17,064 nucleotides of DNA from Clostridia bacterium (GTDB lineage Bacteria > Bacillota_A > Clostridia > Peptostreptococcales > JAAYPU01). Shown piece after piece: positions 7,035-13,590 of the stretch. A model generated the notes under the pieces. It was given only the letters and a program-made list of their open reading frames with translations, was not told where the DNA came from and ran no database searches. The stretch is taken from assembly GCA_022360735.1 (NCBI GenBank), contig JAKSCF010000053.1, forward strand, positions 1 through 17,064. The letters are read 5' to 3'. Position numbers and translations under genes: made by a program. The first letter of the stretch is position 1. The number at the start of each line of letters is the position of its first letter.

Positions 7035-7301
7035 TTAATTCTTAGGTATCTTCAATTCCAATTCAGCAATATTGGCTTCATGTTTTTTTATTTTTGCAAT
7101 TTGCTCTTGTACATTAACATCTTTCGTAGATCCGTTCACATAAACTTTTTCACCTATCTCCAAATAAAGCTTTTTAATCATATCTTTTTCTTTACTAATG
7201 CTGATATTAGCTTTCGTCGCTTCAATGATTTCGCTAGATTTGTTTGTAGCTGAATCTTTTATTTTGCCAACTTTTTTTGTAAGATTATTGAATTTAGACA
7301 T
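7035..7301 (-). CDS. Small coiled-coil protein of unknown function
   Basis: An 88-residue charged protein, MSKFNNLTKKVGKIKDSATN..., with long helical stretches and no membrane segment. It resembles the N-terminal helical part of small clostridial proteins that usually end in a zinc ribbon; here there are no cysteines, so the zinc ribbon is absent and the protein stops at KIPKN. The ribosome site AGGAGGG lies 6-7 nt before the ATG at 7301, so translation is well supported. The role is unknown. It stands alone on the minus strand, facing the RpiR gene, and is separated from the YqhQ-like gene by a degenerate region. Confidence 0.75.
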   Translation of the reverse strand: MSKFNNLTKKVGKIKDSATNKSSEIIEATKANISISKEKDMIKKLYLEIGEKVYVNGSTKDVNVQEQIAKIKKHEANIAELELKIPKN

Positions 7302-7405
7302 AAATACCCTCCTTTATACTCCTTAAATTAGTATATGTTTTAAAATTGCAATTAGTTTAAATCTAATGACAAGAAGTTTTATAAATTCGAATAAAAGTCG
7401 TAACG

Positions 7406-7423
7406 CTTCACATAGACTTCACA
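7406..7423. promoter_or_regulatory. Direct repeat with 11-bp period
   Basis: CTTCACA occurs at 7406-7412 and 7417-7423 (on the minus strand TGTGAAG twice). Two heptamers spaced 11 bp apart are the usual geometry of OmpR-type response-regulator sites. It lies beside the histidine-kinase remnant, but the link is speculative. Confidence 0.3.
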
Positions 7424-7445
7424 CTAACAATATACACTGGTATAA

Positions 7446-7553
7446 ATCTCAGATGTTTCACATGAGCTTAAAAATCCTATTAGTATGATTCTTGGTTATG
7501 CAGATGGTCTTGTTCAGAAGATAGACTTACTGGATCTTTCCGGTTATGAATAA
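7446..7553 (+). pseudogene. Remnant of a sensor histidine kinase (H-box region only)
   Basis: Between stops at 7443-7445 and 7551-7553, the plus strand encodes about 35 residues including SHELKNPISMILGYADGL. This is the HisKA phospho-acceptor helix (H-box, SHELKTPxxxIxGYxEGL in intact kinases such as VanS-type sensors). No start codon with a ribosome site, no membrane segments upstream and no ATP-binding domain downstream are present; after the stop only short open runs remain before the YqhQ-like gene. The similarity is specific enough that this is almost certainly a decayed two-component kinase rather than chance. Together with the rest of 7302-7615 it explains the otherwise geneless 314-bp gap. 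Confidence 0.75.
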
Positions 7554-7615
7554 GGTACATTTACCATAGTTAAAGAATCATTTATTGTTAATGATAATGG
7601 AATGATTAAGATAGA

Positions 7616-8362
7616 TTATTTTTCAACTTTTTGCAATGACTGAACGATTAATATAGCCAGTTCTATCTGTTTATCATTTGGTTCTCTTGTTACTATTTTT
7701 TCTTGAAGGAATGCGCCGATTTTATAGAATAATGAAATAATGGGTTTCTTATGACCATTTTTTATTTTAAATAATTCGTAAGCAATGGAAAATCCTAATA
7801 ATATATCCAATACCTCAGGAAAATTAAAGGGCAGCAGCAATAGCTGGCAAACCATCCAGAATATGACTAGATTAGAACCACAATGCTCAGAAATCCTACT
7901 AGATTTTCTGACTTCATTTAAGGTTAGCTCCCTTTTGTCCCATAATGTGTTTGCAACTTTGTGTTCGGCACCATGAAAGGCAATGACATGTTTATATTTA
8001 ATAAAATGTTTTATAAGAATGATCAATATTATTATTGAAAATACAGCCTCAAAAAAAATAAGTAAATGAATCAAGTGAGTATTTTCACTTACCAAACTGC
8101 TATTGGATAAGAGTGACAGCATTATTGAAATAACGAATATAATCCTCATATATTTGTTTTCAAACAGAAAATATACACCTCTTATAAAAGGCAGTTTGGA
8201 TATTGCCTTGTCAATTTTTTTAGGCAATATTTTTTTATGAATGATTCTTTCTTGAATTTTTATTATACTTTCTCCGTTTTCATCAATAACGCCTATTGCT
8301 TTATTATTTTTTGAGGTAAAAGCTATTCCATTGTAAAGTGCTCGTCCACCTTTAATATTCAT
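7616..8362 (-). CDS. YqhQ-like DUF1385 membrane protein, short form
   Basis: A 248-residue integral membrane protein. The family core is clear: KLPFIRGVYFLFEN, then two hydrophobic segments (about residues 70-120), then FHGAEHKVANTLW and ELTLNEVRKSSR...HCGSN, two more membrane segments, and the C-terminal TREPNDKQIELAI. YqhQ proteins are usually around 300 residues; this one has a shortened N-terminal and loop region. The molecular function of the family is unknown. The ATG at 8362 follows AGGTGAG. It is alone on its transcript, between a terminator at 8543-8576 and the histidine-kinase remnant. No terminator is evident after it. Confidence 0.85.
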   Translation of the reverse strand: MNIKGGRALYNGIAFTSKNNKAIGVIDENGESIIKIQERIIHKKILPKKIDKAISKLPFIRGVYFLFENKYMRIIFVISIMLSLLSNSSLVSENTHLIHLLIFFEAVFSIIILIILIKHFIKYKHVIAFHGAEHKVANTLWDKRELTLNEVRKSSRISEHCGSNLVIFWMVCQLLLLPFNFPEVLDILLGFSIAYELFKIKNGHKKPIISLFYKIGAFLQEKIVTREPNDKQIELAILIVQSLQKVEK

Positions 8363-8542
8363 GTTTTCTCACCTTTATTAACAACTGAAATATTATTTTA
8401 TATTTTGGTTTCAATACTTACTATTTTAGCATATCGCATATGGCTAAATCCTTCAAATTGTTTTTATATTATGGAATAAAGAAACATAAAATAATGGACA
8501 AAGCCTTTACGAAATATGATAAAGATATAAAAATTACGAATT

Positions 8543-8576
8543 AAAAAAGATCTGGCTTTGTGACCAGACCTTTTTT
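8543..8576 (-). terminator. Strong terminator of the NSS transporter gene (bidirectional form)
   Basis: The arms 8543-8555 (AAAAAAGATCTGG) and 8564-8576 (CCAGACCTTTTTT) form a 13-bp stem with one wobble or mismatch and an 8-nt loop. T runs flank it in both directions. It lies 15 nt after the transporter stop codon. Confidence 0.85.
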
Positions 8577-8590
8577 ATATAACCATTATC

Positions 8591-9994
8591 TTATAATTTT
8601 TTCGAGAATAATGCAAGTACTACAATAACTAATAATCCGAATATCATTAGGCTGGTTTGTTCAATAGACATGATCCCTACAATTGCTACATATGCAATGG
8701 CAATAGGAATAATGAATTTTAATAGTATATACCATACATTAAATAATGCAAAAGTTGATTGTCCGCCATTTGTTAGTTCATCTTTAAGATCTTCTTTCTT
8801 AACAAACCATCCAACGAAGATTGCTAAGAGCATACCGCCGATTGCTAAGAATATTTTATCCGTAAGTATATCAAATAAATCAAATACACCTACGCCAAAT
8901 ATTTTAACACCTGACATGATTCCAAGAGATAACGAAGAAAGAATACCTGTTACAACCATAATTCCAGCAGTAAGATAAACAGCCGGTTTTCTTTCCATAC
9001 CTTTTTGATCGATTAAATAAGCCACTACAACTTCCAATAAGGATACTGAAGAAGTGAGTGCTGCAACCGCTAATGCAATAAAGAATATAACTGAGAAGAA
9101 TAATCCGGCGCCACCCATTTCAGCAAAGATTGATGGTACAACTACAAATACAAGTCCGGGACCTACTGCAGGCTCCATTCCAAATGCAAATAATGCTGGG
9201 AATATAGCAATACCTGCTAAAATAGCAACACTTGTATCCATCAAGGTTACAATAAGAGCATTTTTTTGAAGGTTTTCTTCTTTTTTCAGATAACTCCCAT
9301 AGGTAATCATACAGCCCATACCAAGGCTAAGGGAGAAGAAAGCTTGACCTAACGCAGCTAGATATGTTTGCCCTGTGACAGCTGACCAATCCGGTTTGAA
9401 TAAGAACTCAACACCGGCACCTGAACCCGGAAGACTGATACTTCTAACTGCTATAAAAATAAGCAGTAAAAAAAGCGTAGGCATCAGTATCTTACCTGCT
9501 TTTTCAATCCCTCCAGCTATACCCTTAGCAACAATAAATACATTTAAGGCTAAGAATAGAATCATCCATATCAGTGGTTGAACCGGATTGCTTATAAACC
9601 CACCAAATGTGTCTCCTATTGCTTCAGGAGCAGCAAGCAATCCTGTAAAAGATTTGGCTATATACGCAAGTGACCATCCCCCAACTACTGGATAGAAACC
9701 CATGATTAAGAAAGCGCTAACCACACCAATTACACCGGCAAAAGTCCACCTATTGCTATAGCTTTTGTAGGCACCGACAGCTGCCAGGCTGGTTCTTCGA
9801 CCAACAGTGAACTCAGCAAGCATAACACTAAGTCCAATAACAAGAGCAAAAACTAAATAAATAATAATGAATGCGCCACCACCGTTTTCACCGGTCATGT
9901 AAGGAAATCTCCAGATATTTCCAAGTCCAACGGCCGAACCAGCTGCTGCCATAAGGAATCCAATTCTTGACCCCCAGTTTTCTCTTTGTTTCAT
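8591..9994 (-). CDS. Sodium-dependent transporter of the NSS (SNF/LeuT) family
   Basis: A 467-residue membrane protein with about 11-12 transmembrane segments. The first helix has the LeuT-family signature NWGSRIGFLMAAAGSAVG followed by LGNIWRFPY, whose unwound part forms the Na+ and amino-acid sites; EKAGKILMPTLFLLL and the SLSLGMG segment match later core helices. Family members import amino acids with Na+; the bacterial forms of this length often carry aromatic or branched amino acids, but the substrate here cannot be assigned. The ATG at 9994 follows AAGGAGGG with good spacing. The gene is divergent from the PadR regulator at 10228 and ends in a strong terminator, which suggests a PadR-controlled single-gene unit. 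Confidence 0.93.
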   Translation of the reverse strand: MKQRENWGSRIGFLMAAAGSAVGLGNIWRFPYMTGENGGGAFIIIYLVFALVIGLSVMLAEFTVGRRTSLAAVGAYKSYSNRWTFAGVIGVVSAFLIMGFYPVVGGWSLAYIAKSFTGLLAAPEAIGDTFGGFISNPVQPLIWMILFLALNVFIVAKGIAGGIEKAGKILMPTLFLLLIFIAVRSISLPGSGAGVEFLFKPDWSAVTGQTYLAALGQAFFSLSLGMGCMITYGSYLKKEENLQKNALIVTLMDTSVAILAGIAIFPALFAFGMEPAVGPGLVFVVVPSIFAEMGGAGLFFSVIFFIALAVAALTSSVSLLEVVVAYLIDQKGMERKPAVYLTAGIMVVTGILSSLSLGIMSGVKIFGVGVFDLFDILTDKIFLAIGGMLLAIFVGWFVKKEDLKDELTNGGQSTFALFNVWYILLKFIIPIAIAYVAIVGIMSIEQTSLMIFGLLVIVVLALFSKKL

Positions 9995-10050
9995 ACCTAA
10001 TTCCCTCCTTCAAATATTTAAGGTATACATATTTAGTACCCTTATATAAA

Positions 10051-10056
10051 ATTATA
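10051..10056 (-). promoter_or_regulatory. Candidate -10 of the NSS transporter gene
   Basis: TATAAT on the minus strand, 57 nt upstream of the transporter ATG. The -35 region 17 nt further up (TTATAT) is poor, so confidence is low. Confidence 0.35.
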
Positions 10057-10139
10057 TAACATTATTATGGGAAATATAAATGTAATAATTTGGTATTATG
10101 CAACTTTTTTTGACGAATTTTGTCGAAAAGCTAATAATT

Positions 10140-10156
10140 TATATCTAAAAGATATA
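10140..10156. promoter_or_regulatory. Perfect 7-3-7 inverted repeat, candidate PadR operator
   Basis: TATATCT (10140-10146) and AGATATA (10150-10156) are perfect complements around AAA. The site sits at the expected -35 position of the padR promoter (-10 at 10166-10171), between the divergent transporter and padR. PadR proteins bind short palindromes of this size, usually in their own promoter. Confidence 0.5.
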
Positions 10157-10162
10157 TCTATG

Positions 10163-10171
10163 TGATATAAT
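10163..10171 (+). promoter_or_regulatory. Extended -10 promoter of padR
   Basis: TGATATAAT is an extended -10 with consensus TATAAT at 10166-10171. No good -35 is visible; the palindrome at 10140-10156 occupies that place. Confidence 0.5.
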
Positions 10172-10227
10172 TGTCTTGATTTTATGTTAAAATGAGTTTG
10201 TTATGAAAAGACAAAATATAGACCTGA

Positions 10228-10803
10228 TTGAATATAGTTGGAGGAGTGAAGATATATGGGAAAAAGAGGAAAACCAAATATGTAATACTTGGACTTTTGT
10301 CACATGCACCACATACTGGGTATGATATAAAAAAATATATAGAGCATGCATTGGGTCACTTTTGGAATGAGAGCTATGGACAGATTTATCCTGCTTTAAA
10401 ACAATTAGCTCTTGAGGGGTATATCCAGCAAATTGATGATCCTAATGCCACAGTTAAAGAAAAAAAGAAATACGCCATTACAGATTTAGGGAAAAAAGAA
10501 CTGAACCATTATCTTCAGCTTCCTATTGAAGAGGATAAAATGCGAAATGAGTTACTATTAAAAACTTTTTTTGCAGAGAATGTTAATAGAAAAGTCATTA
10601 TCAGCCATTTAGAAGCCTATAAAAGAACAAAAAGCATTCAGTATGATGAATTATGTATTTATGAAAGAGTTTTAATAAAAATGCTTCCAGAAGACCCTAA
10701 ACATAAATATCAACTGTACACCTTAAAATGTGGTAAAAAAATTTATAAAGCATTTATGGACTGGTGCGATGAAACGATTTTGGATATAAAGCTAAACTCT
10801 TAA
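10228..10803 (+). CDS. PadR-family transcriptional regulator with disrupted start region
   Basis: A winged-helix regulator. KTKYVILGLLSHAPHTGYDI and ESYGQIYPALKQLALEGYI are the diagnostic N-terminal PadR blocks, and the C-terminal half forms the usual dimerising helices. The open frame reaches back to TTG 10228 (191 residues), but that codon has no ribosome site. The obvious start signal, GGAGGAG at 10240-10246 followed by ATG at 10256, is one base out of frame and meets a stop after nine codons. Adding one A to the run 10261-10265 would give MGKKRKTKYVILGLL, a normal family start. This is therefore a frameshift just after the start (real, sequencing-derived, or bypassed by slippage). It is divergent from the NSS transporter, which it probably regulates, and ends in a shared terminator. 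Confidence 0.8.
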   Translation: MNIVGGVKIYGKKRKTKYVILGLLSHAPHTGYDIKKYIEHALGHFWNESYGQIYPALKQLALEGYIQQIDDPNATVKEKKKYAITDLGKKELNHYLQLPIEEDKMRNELLLKTFFAENVNRKVIISHLEAYKRTKSIQYDELCIYERVLIKMLPEDPKHKYQLYTLKCGKKIYKAFMDWCDETILDIKLNS

Positions 10804-10809
10804 ATAAAA

Positions 10810-10842
10810 AAAACTTTCCGGGTTTTGGATCCGGAAAGTTTT
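10810..10842. terminator. Bidirectional terminator between padR and oxidoreductase copy 2
   Basis: A perfect 12-bp stem, AAAACTTTCCGG (10810-10821) with CCGGAAAGTTTT (10831-10842), with A and T runs on both sides. The minus-strand T run is the longer, so it mainly serves copy 2. The stem core matches the terminator of copy 1. Confidence 0.88.
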
Positions 10843-10869
10843 ATTTTGAGATATTTCTATTTTTTATGG

Positions 10870-12093
10870 TTATAATTCTTTGACTTCAACATCTAGTGTA
10901 ATATCTAATTGAGCTGCTTCTTCAAAGTAGTAATCAACTTGTTCAAATGTCAGCATATCTGTCGTGATAAATCCTGTTTGATGAACTCTATCTTCTACAA
11001 ACATTTTCGTGAATAATGCGCCGCCTTGGCCTGTAAAGTACATTTCTCCGGTAAGTTTTGATTTTTCAAATGCTTCAACACATCCAAGGGAGTTGACATA
11101 GGTTTCCACCATTACTTTTTTGCCGTCTTTCATGCCGACAGCTTCAATGAGCATAGCACCTGTATCGGACTCAAGACCTTCATCTAAAATCTCTTGTATT
11201 TCAGATTCGTACTTTGGAGCAGGAGGTGTCATGGCTAAAGTTACATCCCATGGAACAATCTCAGTTCCTTTAATATTGGTTTTTTCTTTTGAGAGCATTC
11301 CCATTTTATATAATAGTTCTGCTGTTTCCACACCTGATCCGCCATATTTAAAGAATATTTCTTTTGCACCCAAAAAGAATTCTTCAGCGTTAACGCCCAT
11401 TTGTACCGGTTCTTCATGAGCGTGTTCTACGAGTCTAATTGGCTCATCTATACCTTTGAATTTTTTCATCATTGGTAATGAGAACGGTTGATTTTTCACT
11501 AGTTTTCCACCTGTATAGCAAATGGGCTCCTCAGACATATCTTTAAAAGCAATTTCCGGAGACCACCAGAAAGGTAAAAATCGTTTAGCCTTTACACCCT
11601 CATAGACATACATATAGATACTCTCACAAGAGTCTAGATAACGCATTGCATTTCTTGACGCTGCAGTAATGATTCCCGGTGCAGAACCCGTACAAGATAA
11701 TGCTGTTTTTCCGATTGCCTTAAAACGATCATTCATTTCACCTTTCATCAGTTTAGGCAATAAATCCATCCAATGATATTCATCTGATTCAGCTGCCGCA
11801 AAATCTTGATAATTTGTTTTCACCTTTATAGCAGCTTCCATAACATTTAATCCAAATTGTATTGGAAGCGCATTTACAATTAAGTCGACGTCTTTTGCAA
11901 CTTCAACGATATTCTCAACTTTATTTGCATTTACTCTTACGCCTTTGCCTTTTTTAAGAATCTTTATTAATTCATCCACCGCTTTCTCATCATAGTCCGC
12001 ACATATAATCTCTGATACATTAGGCTCTTCATCCATACGCTGCGCTACTGTAGAGCCTTGAGCACCTGTTCCTAAAATCAAGATTTTTTTCAT
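10870..12093 (-). CDS. Saccharopine-dehydrogenase-like oxidoreductase, copy 2
   Basis: A 407-residue paralogue of the enzyme at 3892, in opposite orientation. It has the same Rossmann start (GTGAQG at residues 8-13) and the same NALP and FLPFWWSPE blocks. An upstream in-frame ATG at 12108 is possible, but the ATG at 12093 matches the start of copy 1 and has GGTGG just upstream. Differences cluster at residues 101-120, about 185-215 and the last 40; the stretch APKYESEIQEIL to GALFTKMFV is identical in protein. The divergent parts may set substrate or subunit specificity (inference). It has its own strong promoter (12154-12182) and is divergent from the AraC gene at 12416, its likely regulator. 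The NAD(P)-dependent opine-type chemistry is inferred from the family and the substrate is unknown. Confidence 0.85.
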   Translation of the reverse strand: MKKILILGTGAQGSTVAQRMDEEPNVSEIICADYDEKAVDELIKILKKGKGVRVNANKVENIVEVAKDVDLIVNALPIQFGLNVMEAAIKVKTNYQDFAAAESDEYHWMDLLPKLMKGEMNDRFKAIGKTALSCTGSAPGIITAASRNAMRYLDSCESIYMYVYEGVKAKRFLPFWWSPEIAFKDMSEEPICYTGGKLVKNQPFSLPMMKKFKGIDEPIRLVEHAHEEPVQMGVNAEEFFLGAKEIFFKYGGSGVETAELLYKMGMLSKEKTNIKGTEIVPWDVTLAMTPPAPKYESEIQEILDEGLESDTGAMLIEAVGMKDGKKVMVETYVNSLGCVEAFEKSKLTGEMYFTGQGGALFTKMFVEDRVHQTGFITTDMLTFEQVDYYFEEAAQLDITLDVEVKEL

Positions 12094-12153
12094 AATTTCC
12101 ACCACCATTTGTTTTTTTACTGTTCTAAATTATCTGAAACTAATCATAATAAA

Positions 12154-12182
12154 ATTATAAGACACGAGAATATGCCTCTCAA
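12154..12182 (-). promoter_or_regulatory. Sigma-A promoter of oxidoreductase copy 2
   Basis: On the minus strand TTGAGA (12182-12177), a 17-nt spacer and TATAAT (12159-12154). The predicted leader is about 54 nt. This is clearly stronger than anything visible upstream of copy 1. Confidence 0.7.
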
Positions 12183-12202
12183 CCCACTGCATTATTCGCT
12201 AT

Positions 12203-12242
12203 ATTGTGTATTGTATTGTGTACTGTATTGTGTACTGTATTG
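12203..12242. repeat. Tandem 12-bp repeat (3.3 copies) between divergent promoters
   Basis: ATTGTGTATTGT (12203-12214), ATTGTGTACTGT (12215-12226) and ATTGTGTACTGT (12227-12238), then ATTG. The array lies 20 bp upstream of the -35 of copy 2 and on the same side as the AraC gene. A 12-bp period is close to one helical turn, so repeated units would face nearly the same side of the DNA. It may be an operator array or a slippage-prone repeat. Confidence 0.85.
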
Positions 12243-12277
12243 ACATTTTTGTGGCAAAATTCGCTAATTATTGTGGC

Positions 12278-12295
12278 CAATTGACATTATGAAGT
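12278..12295 (+). promoter_or_regulatory. CAATTGACATWATGAAGT element next to the second AraC promoter
   Basis: CAATTGACATTATGAAGT ends 4 nt before the -35 of the AraC gene at 12416. It matches 16936-16953 at 17 of 18 bases and, inverted, 16981-16997 at about 15 of 17. A partial copy (ATTGACATT) is at 12239-12247. The position fits an activator or autoregulator site. Confidence 0.6.
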
Positions 12296-12299
12296 GGTA

Positions 12300-12328
12300 T
12301 TGCAGTTTTAAACTTGTAATGGTATTAT
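12300..12328 (+). promoter_or_regulatory. Promoter of the second AraC gene
   Basis: TTGCAG (12300-12305), a 17-nt spacer and TATTAT (12323-12328) with an extended TG at 12320-12321. The predicted leader is about 80 nt. A shifted TATAAT at 12326-12331 is an alternative -10, but its spacing of 20 is too long. Confidence 0.6.
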
Positions 12329-12415
12329 AATGAATAAGAATTAGACAAGTAAAAAGATGCCCATCCCAGAATAGTATTGAGACTCATATAGAATGAAACA
12401 CCAGGGGGTTATTGT

Positions 12416-13357
12416 ATGCTGGTAGAAAAAATAAATAAACTGAGTGGTTTGCATATCAATACTTTTTTATGTCATGTAAAAAGTTACCCAAAACATATGC
12501 ATGATACTCATGAAATTATTTTTGTACTAGAAGGTTCTGTCAATATTCAGTGCGCCTGTTTCAATTATCATCTTACAAAGGGAGACATATTTATTGTGGA
12601 TACCAATGAGCTCCATAGTATTTTTGAAACAGAAGAAAAAAACCTGCTTTTAATTTTTCAATTAGACCCCTATCCTTATCTCAACCTTTTTCCCAAACTG
12701 GATTATTATGATTTTGTATGTGATTCATATTCTGATACGAATAAGAGCTATATCGAGCTTAGAAATTTACAATCTTCTTTGGCTGATATCCTGTTACTGA
12801 TTCAAGAAAAAAGATCAGATGCTCATGATTTGATAGAGGCATCCATTATAAAGCTTATCAAATTATTAATCAATGATTTTCAATTTATATACATTGATGA
12901 AACAGGATATCACAGTAATAGCACTTTTAAGAATAATCCGGTCCAAATGGAAAGGATATTCATTATTCTTAAATACATGTACAGGAACTATAAGCAAAAA
13001 ATTGATATGGACATGCTGTCCAATACGATTCATTTAGATAAATCTTATGTCTCACGTCTATTTAAAATCGGAACCGGTCTCAACATGACGGATTTTTTAT
13101 GCTTTCTTCGAGTAAAATACTCAGAATCACTCCTGATAAGTTCTTCCATGTCCATTGATGAAATTGCTTTCAAGTTTGGATTCTCTTCCAAAAGATATTA
13201 TGTTAAGCATTTTTTGAAATGGTATAAGATGAAACCGGCAGAATATCGAGACAACTATAAAAAATTAATGAGTGAAATATCCAATGATGTACAATATCAT
13301 GAAATAAATTATGACAATGCGTTAAAAAGCCTAAAGGGTTTCCAAGTAAAAAAGTAA
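12416..13357 (+). CDS. AraC-family regulator with cupin domain, paralogue of 1586 lacking the GH39 tail
   Basis: A 313-residue regulator. The cupin-like sensing domain (about residues 10-85, with HMHDTHEIIFVLEGSVNIQ and KGDIFIVDTNELHSIFETEE) and two helix-turn-helix units (about 180-285, with IHLDKSYVSRLFKIGTGLN and IDEIAFKFGFSSKRYYVKHF) match the front of the 702-residue protein at 1586 block for block. The last 25 residues (YHEINYDNALKSLKGF) still align with the linker that leads into the GH39-like tail there, and then the protein stops. It is therefore either the short ancestor or a tail-loss derivative. ATG 12416 follows AGGGGG by 7 nt. It is divergent from oxidoreductase copy 2 and probably controls it and itself; the shared 18-bp element suggests a further target upstream of nhaC. 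Confidence 0.9.
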   Translation: MLVEKINKLSGLHINTFLCHVKSYPKHMHDTHEIIFVLEGSVNIQCACFNYHLTKGDIFIVDTNELHSIFETEEKNLLLIFQLDPYPYLNLFPKLDYYDFVCDSYSDTNKSYIELRNLQSSLADILLLIQEKRSDAHDLIEASIIKLIKLLINDFQFIYIDETGYHSNSTFKNNPVQMERIFIILKYMYRNYKQKIDMDMLSNTIHLDKSYVSRLFKIGTGLNMTDFLCFLRVKYSESLLISSSMSIDEIAFKFGFSSKRYYVKHFLKWYKMKPAEYRDNYKKLMSEISNDVQYHEINYDNALKSLKGFQVKK

Positions 13358-13377
13358 GCCAATAATCGTTGTCATAT

Positions 13378-13415
13378 AAAAACCGATAAAACATCTAAGA
13401 AAATAGTTTTATCGG
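13378..13415 (-). terminator. Terminator of the nhaC-chrA-M20 operon (minus strand)
   Basis: CCGATAAAAC (13383-13392) pairs perfectly with GTTTTATCGG (13406-13415) around a 13-nt loop. Read on the minus strand it is followed by TTTTT (13382-13378). It lies about 175 nt after the M20 stop codon and just after the convergent AraC gene, whose transcript could also end here. Confidence 0.6.
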
Positions 13416-13431
13416 CACTGCTTAGGGGGTA

Positions 13432-13517
13432 GACTTTTATAATTTGGTTTATTGGCAGCTTTTTTTGTGCTTTTTTTGAGATTGAAATGGATAAACATCA
13501 CCCAAATTATAAAAGTC
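13432..13517. repeat. Perfect 16-bp inverted repeat with 54-bp loop
   Basis: GACTTTTATAATTTGG (13432-13447) and CCAAATTATAAAAGTC (13502-13517) are exact complements. The loop contains two T7 runs. No target-site duplication is evident at the outer ends, so it is not a clear MITE. It lies in the 233-bp gap between the converging second AraC gene and the M20 gene. Confidence 0.75.
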
Positions 13518-13590
13518 CGGTATTTAATCAATTATTATTGGTATTCTTTTTTTTGTGGTTTATTTTTTAATCATACGATGATCTCAAATA

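Noticed and set aside
7026..7253. 75-residue plus-strand frame rich in F and I
   Set aside because: Antisense to the small coiled-coil gene at 7035-7301, which has a strong AGGAGGG site; this frame has none.
8670..9581. Several plus-strand open frames inside the NSS transporter gene
   Set aside because: Low-complexity, proline/threonine/isoleucine-rich translations typical of the antisense of membrane-protein genes, without ribosome sites.
12203..12242. CRISPR-like array
   Set aside because: The repeats are only 12 bp and directly adjacent, without spacers, and there are no cas genes.
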